Shown here in pieces: positions 14,901-18,069 of a DNA stretch of 18,069 bases (position 1 is its first letter; each line of letters begins with the position of its first letter). The notes below the pieces were generated by a model that searched no databases, was not told the DNA's origin, and saw only the letters and a list, made by a program, of their open reading frames with translations. The position numbers were made by a program, and so were the translations under genes. The DNA is taken from NCBI GenBank assembly GCA_964512045.1, contig CAZEJK010000096.1, positions 1 through 18,069 of the forward strand. Reading direction: 5' to 3'. This DNA comes from CAZEJK01 sp964512045 (GTDB lineage: Bacteria; Acidobacteriota; Thermoanaerobaculia; Thermoanaerobaculales; Sulfomarinibacteraceae).

Positions 14901-15271
14901 CCGGCCCGCCGCTCCGTCGGGATGTCCGGGAACCCGCCGACCGGCGGCCGCAGTCGCCCGTAGCGTGCGAGCTGCTCCGGGACCTCGCCCATGACCTGGG
15001 GCTCGGTCTGCGGCTCCAACGGCCGCACCATGTCGCTGACGTTGCGCCAGGTGACGCCCCCGTCGGTGGTCTTCCAGACTCCGCCGCCGGTTCCTCCCAT
15101 GTAGAAGGTCAGCGGCTGCGATGGGACGCCGGCAACGGCCGTGACGCGGCCGCCGCGAAACGGCCCGACAAGCCGGTATGACATCGAGTTGAACAGCTCG
15201 TCCGGGATCTCGGCTGAAGCCACTGCACCAACCAGTGCACAGGTGAGCAGGATGAGGGATCGTCGAAGCAT
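11987..15271 (-). CDS. Large secreted Asp-box (sortilin/BNR-like) beta-propeller protein
   Basis: The protein has 1094 residues from ATG 15271, chosen because a G-rich ribosome-binding site lies about six bases upstream and a signal peptide follows at once (LRRSLILLTCALVGAVASA, cleaved before EIPDEL). An upstream in-frame ATG at 15304 adds only 11 polar residues. About eleven Asp-boxes (S/T-x-D-x-G-x-T/S-W/F) are visible, starting with TTDGGVTW at about residues 68-75 and including STDAGSTW, SRDGGNTW, SDDGGATW and SLDDGASW. This fits a sortilin-like ten-bladed propeller. A Gly/Ser/Pro-rich linker, a beta-rich region and a C-terminal Glu-rich helical domain follow. Such proteins are often labelled glycosyl hydrolases, but no catalytic residues are evident. 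A possible -10 (TATGCT) lies at 15305-15300. The true function is unknown. Confidence 0.9.
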   Translation of the reverse strand: MLRRSLILLTCALVGAVASAEIPDELFNSMSYRLVGPFRGGRVTAVAGVPSQPLTFYMGGTGGGVWKTTDGGVTWRNVSDMVRPLEPQTEPQVMGEVPEQLARYGRLRPPVGGFPDIPTERRAGDAFGVGSIGAIAVAPSDPNVVYVGTGSACPRGNVSPGDGIYRSTDAGSTWHHIGLPEAGQIGHISVHPSDPDIAYVAVLGHIFGPNPERGVYRTTDGGISWQKILFVSDTAGAVDLAMDATNPRVLYAAFWEVERTPWDLISGGEHSGLYRSRDGGNTWIQLTEGLPAGTTGRIGVAVSPARPNRVWALVEHEDGGLYRSDNGGDSFRKISSNRELLQRAWYYTHITAHPTDANTVYVLNVAFWRSVDGGTSFRPIRTPHGDNHALWINPEHPEIMVEGNDGGANVSMNGGSSWSTQSNQPTAEMYRVTVDDQYPYWLYGGQQDNSAVAIPSRTADGRIERHHWYAPAGCESATIAVDPRNPDITYGGCYGGSIGRFDRSLGHQEQVMVWPQLAIGQAAKDLRYRFQWNAPIRIDPHDPSVLYHCSHVVHRSTDEGSSWEEISPDLTRDEETKQQLAGGPITKDNTGVEVYGTIFAFEPSPLQEGRLWAGSDDGLVHRSDDGGATWEDITPADMPEWGTVNAIELSAHSPDRAFLAVHRYRMDDFQPYIFRTTDAGASWELLTDGRNGIPADHFVRAVREDPKRQGLLYAGTELGMYISLDDGASWQRFQLDLPVTPITDLAVHRGDLVVATQGRSYWILDDLSVLRQLDADTMEATTPHLFTPAHALRWTDGSGGGPSPGSSAGQNPPFGVVIHYALPEALEGEDATEVIMEILDSDGEVLRTLSSQTPEPKAPSLWRRLFPELAQPSLLDARKGANRWIWNLRLADARLVEDAVVWGSAHGPMVPTGTYQVRLTVGDWSQTAPIEVRPDPRLEVDEEALEAQYELAHDVWQALDRSHQAIRTIRSVASQAEALAERLDDDAVAKQSESIVETLNALENRLNQTRSESTQDVLNFTPKLDNQLVYLLGVVESSNGRPTEGSRERFVELSGQLEGILSELDTVLREEVPELERLAEATGAPYISIEPEEE

Positions 15272-15378
15272 GGAGCGCCCCCTTTCAGGATCGTCCGGCA
15301 GCATAGCAGGGTTGACTTTGAGTTGAGAGCTCAGAGCTCAGAGTGCCGCCCGCCCGTGCCAGGACCGTGGGACCGGCA

Positions 15379-15393
15379 CGATCGGAGCACTGC
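15379..15393 (+). repeat. 15-nt dispersed repeat, copy 1
   Basis: CGATCGGAGCACTGC occurs three times in the last 2.7 kb (also at 16933 and 17754), all in gaps beside toxin-antitoxin pairs. This copy lies beyond the 3' end of the PIN toxin gene. Its flanks differ from those of copies 2 and 3. Confidence 0.6.
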
Positions 15394-15400
15394 TTTGGTT

Positions 15401-15415
15401 GCGGCCCATGGCCGC
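15401..15415. repeat. 15-nt hairpin beside repeat copy 1
   Basis: GCGGCC-CAT-GGCCGC is a perfect 6-bp stem with a 3-nt loop, eight bases from the 15-nt repeat and downstream of the PIN toxin gene. No T-run follows on either strand. It may be a REP-like palindrome or a transcript end. Confidence 0.35.
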
Positions 15416-15455
15416 GTTGGTGGTCGTTGCCGCTCGCCACGCCGAGCGCGAGTGC

Positions 15456-15869
15456 TCACGTCGCCAACGCGGCGACAAGCTCCACGGGATCGTAGACCGG
15501 AAGATTCGCGGCAGCGAAGCCCGAGTGGTCGCGGGTGACGATCGCATCCGCGCCGAACGCTCGCGCTGCCTCGAGAAGCAGGGCATCCTCGAAGTCGGTC
15601 AACGACGAGTCCAGAGCGGCGTCGATGACGAGCTGGTTGACCGGCGCTACCTGGAGCACCGTCAGTAGCTTGGAGATCGCCGCCCGGGCGCCCTTGGCAC
15701 CGATGACCTTCGTGGCGAGGTAGTGGATCGTGGTGATGGTGGTGGTGCCGACGCAGCCGGTGAGCTCGCCCCGCTCGGCCTTGGCGAGCAGCGCGGCTGC
15801 AAACGGTACGAACGGCTCCCGCTCCAGGAGAAGGTCGAGGATCACGTTGGTGTCGAAGAGCACCTTCAC
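15456..15869 (-). CDS. PIN-domain toxin (VapC-like ribonuclease)
   Basis: The protein has 137 residues starting with GTG at 15869; its first bases overlap the antitoxin stop (GTGA). PIN features are the N-terminal strand MKVLFDTNVILD with Asp6, the TDFEDALLLEAA helix with Asp92 and Asp95, and the IVTRDHSGF strand with Asp114. The second conserved acidic residue of classical VapC proteins is not evident in the TTTITTIHYL segment, as in some PIN subgroups. PIN toxins are Mg-dependent endoribonucleases that cut tRNA or rRNA when freed from the antitoxin. The partner is the overlapping DUF6364-like gene upstream. Confidence 0.9.
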   Translation of the reverse strand: MKVLFDTNVILDLLLEREPFVPFAAALLAKAERGELTGCVGTTTITTIHYLATKVIGAKGARAAISKLLTVLQVAPVNQLVIDAALDSSLTDFEDALLLEAARAFGADAIVTRDHSGFAAANLPVYDPVELVAALAT

Positions 15870-16102
15870 AGGTAGCGCTCCTCGAGGCGCCGCCGATACT
15901 CCTGCTCATCGGCGTTTCCCTCGCGCAAGATCCCCTTGAGCGACGCGACGATCGGCGGAAGATCCTCCGGCGGCGGAGCGCGATGCAGGGCTGCGAAGTA
16001 GTCCGCGACCAGTCGGGAGACGGACCGCCCCGTCTTCGCCGAGTGCTCCTTCGCCTTCCGAATCAGCTCTTCATCGAGACGGAGTGTGAGCTTCGTTGCC
16101 AC
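15866..16102 (-). CDS. DUF6364-family antitoxin of the PIN toxin
   Basis: The protein has 78 residues. The start is GTG 16102, with GGAGGAG four bases upstream. The N-terminus MATKLTLRLDEELIRKAKEH is a ribbon-helix-helix-like DNA-binding strand and helix, followed by RSVSRLVADYF. A Pro-rich linker and the tail DEQEYRRRLEERYL, typical of DUF6364, complete it; the tail probably wraps the toxin. The frame is open further upstream, but those residues have no antitoxin character. The gene overlaps the toxin by four bases. The protein should repress its own operon by binding the inverted repeat 13 bp upstream. Confidence 0.9.
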   Translation of the reverse strand: MATKLTLRLDEELIRKAKEHSAKTGRSVSRLVADYFAALHRAPPPEDLPPIVASLKGILREGNADEQEYRRRLEERYL

Positions 16103-16114
16103 GGGGCTCCTCCT

Positions 16115-16145
16115 TGACGTACATTCCATCACGAAGTGTACGTCA
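16115..16145. promoter_or_regulatory. Candidate operator of the DUF6364/PIN operon
   Basis: TGACGTACA-N13-TGTACGTCA is a perfect 9-bp inverted repeat. It lies immediately upstream of the antitoxin ribosome-binding site, as expected for an autorepressed toxin-antitoxin operon. Each arm contains the core GTAC. Confidence 0.65.
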
Positions 16146-16174
16146 GAAGGGGAACGGGATGCGGCTCGGTCGTT

Positions 16175-16203
16175 TTGACATGACCAGAAAAGTGGTCCAT
16201 ATT
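16175..16203 (+). promoter_or_regulatory. Promoter and operator of the Phd/RelE operon
   Basis: TTGACA (16175-16180) and CATATT (16198-16203), with a 17-bp spacer, form a good sigma-70 promoter. Between them GACCA-N6-TGGTC (16182-16186 and 16193-16197) is a perfect inverted repeat, placed so that a bound antitoxin would block polymerase. Confidence 0.6.
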
Positions 16204-16220
16204 GTTCCCTGGAGGCGATG

Positions 16221-16487
16221 ATGCCAACGGTCACTCTGTCGGAGGCGAAGAGCAACCTTCCGCGGTTGCTTGCAGAGATCAAGGCGCTTGGCGAGCGGGT
16301 GGTGATTACACGATCCGGCAGACCGGCGGCTGTGCTCGTCTCGATGGACGAGTACGAGGGTCTGTTGGAGACTCTCGAGGTCCTTGCTGACTCGGAGATG
16401 GCAGCTGCAGTGCGCCGCGGCCTCGAGGAGGCCGAAGGCGGAGACACCCTTGGCCACGACGAGGTGTGGGGTGGCGTGGACCGTTAG
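16221..16487 (+). CDS. Phd/YefM-type antitoxin
   Basis: The protein has 88 residues. I chose the second of two adjacent ATGs because GGAGG (16211-16215) is five bases from it and only two from the first. The N-terminal domain has the Phd/YefM pattern: VTLSEAKSNLPRLLAEI, then ERVVITRSGRPAAVLVSMDEYEGL. The C-terminal part (LEEAEGGDTLGHDEVWGGV) is acidic and probably neutralises the toxin. The gene overlaps the RelE gene by 17 bases, and a promoter with an inverted repeat lies just upstream. Confidence 0.92.
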   Translation: MPTVTLSEAKSNLPRLLAEIKALGERVVITRSGRPAAVLVSMDEYEGLLETLEVLADSEMAAAVRRGLEEAEGGDTLGHDEVWGGVDR

Positions 16488-16746
16488 GTACACCCGCTCT
16501 GCTGCAAAGGCGATCCGTCAGCTCGACCCGCAGGTGCGCGAACGGGTGCGGGCGGCGATCGAGACGCTGTGCGACGACCCGCTTCGAGGCAAGCCGCTGC
16601 AGCTGACCCTCCAGGGGCTTCGTTCCTGGCGCACAGGGGATTGGCGGCTGGTCTACCGCGTGCTCGAGGATCGGATCGAGATCCTGGTCATCGCCGTGGG
16701 TCACCGCCGTGAGGTCTACGATCGGCTCCGTGACCGCGTGCGGTAG
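16471..16746 (+). CDS. RelE/ParE-family toxin
   Basis: The protein has 91 residues. The start is GTG 16471, with GAGG six bases upstream and inside the antitoxin's end. The fold pattern is that of RelE: VRYTRSAAKAIRQL, RVRAAIETLCDDPLRGKPLQL, GLRSWRTGDWRLVYRVLEDRIEI and the closing VGHRREVYDR. RelE toxins cut mRNA in the ribosomal A site, while ParE relatives poison gyrase; the HRREVY ending and the basic residues favour the RelE side. The partner is the overlapping Phd-type gene. The start of this gene could also be a few codons upstream. Confidence 0.9.
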   Translation: MAWTVRYTRSAAKAIRQLDPQVRERVRAAIETLCDDPLRGKPLQLTLQGLRSWRTGDWRLVYRVLEDRIEILVIAVGHRREVYDRLRDRVR

Positions 16747-16748
16747 CC

Positions 16749-16770
16749 GGGACGGGGATCGGGGCCAGGG
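16749..16770 (+). other. Potential G-quadruplex just after the RelE gene
   Basis: Four runs of three or four G are separated by loops of 2, 3 and 3 bases, starting three bases after the stop codon. This fits the usual G-quadruplex pattern on the plus (mRNA) strand. Function is unknown; it could slow 3'-5' decay or stop transcription. Confidence 0.35.
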
Positions 16771-16818
16771 CCGAGGCCGGGTGGTCTCGTTGGGTGGTTG
16801 GTGAACGCGGACCCTTCC

Positions 16819-16909
16819 ACCCACCCGCCGGCGAGACGCCGGCTTCCACAATCGAAAAGCAGTCAGTCCGGTTGTGGTGGCCCGCGTCTCGCGGGCCGGG
16901 CGGGTGGGT
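16819..16909. repeat. REP/BIME-like palindromic doublet
   Basis: The element is symmetric at three levels. The outer arms ACCCACCCGCC (16819-16829) and GGCGGGTGGGT (16899-16909) pair perfectly. Inside are two 7-3-7 hairpins, GCCGGCG-AGA-CGCCGGC (16827-16843) and GCCCGCG-TCT-CGCGGGC (16880-16896). Further in, CCACAA (16846-16851) pairs with TTGTGG (16872-16877). It fills most of the 16747-17102 gap, in which I see no gene; the rest of that gap is G/C-rich with GGGTGGGTGGG near 17022. Confidence 0.65.
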
Positions 16910-16932
16910 CACGAGGCAATCGACGATCGAAC

Positions 16933-16947
16933 CGATCGGAGCACTGC
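16933..16947 (+). repeat. 15-nt dispersed repeat, copy 2
   Basis: This is an identical copy of the 15-mer at 15379, located 23 bp after the palindromic doublet and between two toxin-antitoxin pairs. It is followed by a GGCC/GGGG-rich stretch, as is copy 3. Confidence 0.6.
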
Positions 16948-17102
16948 CCGGCCCAGGCCCCAGCAACCGGGACCTGGATCGGGGCCAGTGCCGGTGCCGG
17001 GCTTGCCACGGCGTAGCCGCGGTGGGTGGGTGGGGGAAGCGAAGCCGGGTGATCTCGCTGGCTTCCTGGTCAGAGATCATCCCGCCGTCCCAGTGATGGC
17101 CA

Positions 17103-17132
17103 TTGACATGCAGTGACATGCATTGGTACCGT
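17103..17132 (+). promoter_or_regulatory. Promoter and tandem operator of the RHH/RelE operon
   Basis: TTGACA (17103-17108) is a perfect -35; TACCGT (17127-17132), 18 bp on, is a weak -10. TGACATGCA is repeated exactly at 17104-17112 and 17114-17122, a 10-bp period (one helical turn) over the -35 and spacer. Tandem sites are the usual target of ribbon-helix-helix repressors. Confidence 0.6.
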
Positions 17133-17155
17133 GGAGTGTCAACGGGAGGAATGCG

Positions 17156-17377
17156 ATGCCGCAGGTGAGCGCACGGCTACCCGACGATCTCGTGGCGGTG
17201 CTTGATGAGGCCGCCCGTCGGCTGAATCGAACTCGTGCGGAGGTTATCCGCCAAGCCCTCGAGTACTACCTCGACGACGTCGAGGATCTCCGCTTGGCAA
17301 AGGAGTCCCTCCAGGACCCCGCCGACCCGGTGCTCGACTGGTCGGAGGTGCGCGAGCAGCTGCTTGCCCAAGAGTGA
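17156..17377 (+). CDS. Ribbon-helix-helix (CopG/ParD-like) antitoxin
   Basis: The protein has 73 residues. ATG 17156 is preceded by GGGAGG six bases upstream; an out-of-frame ATG at 17151 is excluded. The N-terminus has the ribbon-helix-helix pattern QVSARLPDDLVAVLDEAAR followed by RTRAEVIRQALEYYL. The rest (LAKESLQDPADPVLDWSEVR) is the flexible toxin-binding part seen in this antitoxin group. It is followed after three bases by a RelE-family toxin gene and preceded by a tandem operator. Confidence 0.92.
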   Translation: MPQVSARLPDDLVAVLDEAARRLNRTRAEVIRQALEYYLDDVEDLRLAKESLQDPADPVLDWSEVREQLLAQE

Positions 17378-17380
17378 GCC

Positions 17381-17635
17381 ATGCCATACACGGTTCGAGT
17401 CAAGGCAAGCGCAGCCAGAAGCCTGCGGCGCACTCGCAAGGACGACCGCCTGCGCCTCATCGCAGCGATCGATCGCCTCGCGGTCGAGCCGGCGGCGGGA
17501 AGTGCACTGAAGGGCGAGTTCCAGGGGCTCCGGCGTCTTCGGGTGGGGAGCTACAGAATCATCTACGAGGTGGACAAGGGTGAGCTCGTGGTTCTCGTCG
17601 TCCGGGTCGGCCACAGACGAGACGTCTATCGCTGA
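17381..17635 (+). CDS. RelE-family toxin
   Basis: The protein has 84 residues starting at ATG 17381, three bases after the antitoxin stop. Typical RelE features are YTVRVKASAARSLRRT, the ALKGEFQGLRRLRVGSYRII stretch, YEVDKGELVVLVVRV and the C-terminal GHRRDVYR. It is related to the RelE at 16471 but clearly a different lineage, and it is paired with an RHH instead of a Phd antitoxin. It presumably cleaves mRNA on the ribosome when unbound. Confidence 0.92.
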   Translation: MPYTVRVKASAARSLRRTRKDDRLRLIAAIDRLAVEPAAGSALKGEFQGLRRLRVGSYRIIYEVDKGELVVLVVRVGHRRDVYR

Positions 17636-18069
17636 TATCGCTGACCTGGGTTGGTATCTCTATGATACAGAGAGGCTCCCGGATATCGCGGTCCCTGCGG
17701 GCACCCGCCTCGAGCGGCTCGTCCCGGGTTGTGCGCGACGACTGTCACCGAGCCGATCGGAGCACTGCCCGCTCCCGGCCCCGGCCAACGGCCCCGGTCC
17801 AGGCCCCGGCAGCCGGTAGCCGGTCCCGGATGATGGACATGGGGCGACACGGAGCTGATGGGTCGACCCGGTGGCCCAGCGGCTACCGATGCGTCCGACT
17901 GCGTGCCGGTACTCTGATGGCGCAGCAGCCAGCCGGCTTCCAGGTCAACTTGATGGTCAGGGCTTCACGATTCCGGGGCCGGCATCCGGCTGCCGGGGCT
18001 GGGGCCGGGGCCAGGCAATGGCATTCGTTTGTATCCTGTTCGGAGAGGGTTCCTGGCAGTGTCTGGTCA
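17636..18069. other. GC-rich region without a recognisable gene
   Basis: I see no convincing coding frame. The region holds an inverted repeat GTATC-N5-GATAC (17654-17668), a hairpin GCGGG-CA-CCCGC (17697-17708), the third copy of the 15-nt repeat (17754), C-rich runs at 17767-17815, an inverted repeat CCGGCA-N6-TGCCGG (17979-17996) and G-rich runs after it to about 18013. The last 50 bases may lead into a gene beyond the window. Confidence 0.5.
17754..17768 (+). repeat. 15-nt dispersed repeat, copy 3
   Basis: This is identical to the copies at 15379 and 16933. It shares four further bases (CCCG pattern) downstream with copy 2 and is followed by GGCC-rich sequence. It lies about 120 bp after the second RelE gene. 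Confidence 0.6.

Noticed and set aside
15379..15393. Resemblance of the 15-nt repeat to a sequencing adapter (GATCGGA...GCAC)
   Set aside because: The match is only partial, and copies 2 and 3 also share flanking sequence. This points to a genuine genomic repeat rather than adapter residue.
1..18069. CRISPR array, tRNA, rRNA, transposase or integrase
   Set aside because: No regularly spaced repeats, cloverleaf sequence, rRNA segment or transposase/integrase motif was seen on either strand.

Overview
The window is high-GC, gene-dense chromosomal DNA from a Gram-negative bacterium with an outer membrane: it carries an outer-membrane usher, periplasmic sensors and many Sec signal peptides. The mix of a propeller histidine kinase, a large Asp-box propeller protein, and PIN/DUF6364 and Phd/RelE toxin-antitoxin pairs would suit Acidobacteriota or a similar phylum. 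This is inference; there is no rRNA or other marker in the window.

Layout. (1) 1-3182 (+): the end of a putative pilus-assembly chaperone, overlapping a 897-residue usher-like outer-membrane protein with two C-terminal Ig-like/carboxypeptidase-regulatory-like domains. (2) 3259-3651 (-): a small secreted protein of unknown function. It is preceded by a good candidate sigma-54 promoter and an exact IHF-consensus site. (3) 3981-10142 (+): an NtrC-type sigma-54 activator, an orphan family-5 solute-binding protein and a 14-repeat propeller sensor histidine kinase. These three look like one signalling unit, and each gene has a -10-like hexamer 6-8 nt before its start codon with no Shine-Dalgarno, which suggests leaderless transcripts. 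The activator is divergent from gene (2) and is the obvious candidate to drive it. (4) 10200-10364 (-): a 54-residue tail-anchored small protein. (5) 10495-11217 (+): a chimera in which the first half of an OmpR-type receiver is replaced by a basic stretch and a membrane helix. It looks like an in-frame kinase/regulator deletion fusion. (6) 11218-11525: a non-coding repeat region with 17-nt hairpins. (7) 11526-15271 (-): a 1094-residue Asp-box (sortilin/BNR-like) propeller protein, translationally coupled to a secreted SnoaL/DUF4440-like protein. (8) 15379-17768: an accessory segment with three complete toxin-antitoxin pairs (DUF6364-PIN, Phd-RelE, RHH-RelE). Each pair has a recognisable operator. 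The pairs are separated by REP-like hairpins and three exact copies of a 15-nt repeat. (9) 17636-18069: GC-rich, apparently non-coding.

How it fits together: the most coherent functional hypothesis is a signal-transduction unit in which a periplasmic solute-binding protein and the propeller domain sense a ligand, the kinase phosphorylates the NtrC-type activator, and the activator with sigma-54 and IHF switches on the divergent secreted protein and perhaps the neighbouring chaperone-usher genes. The right-hand third is a plastic region of toxin-antitoxin pairs and palindromic repeats.
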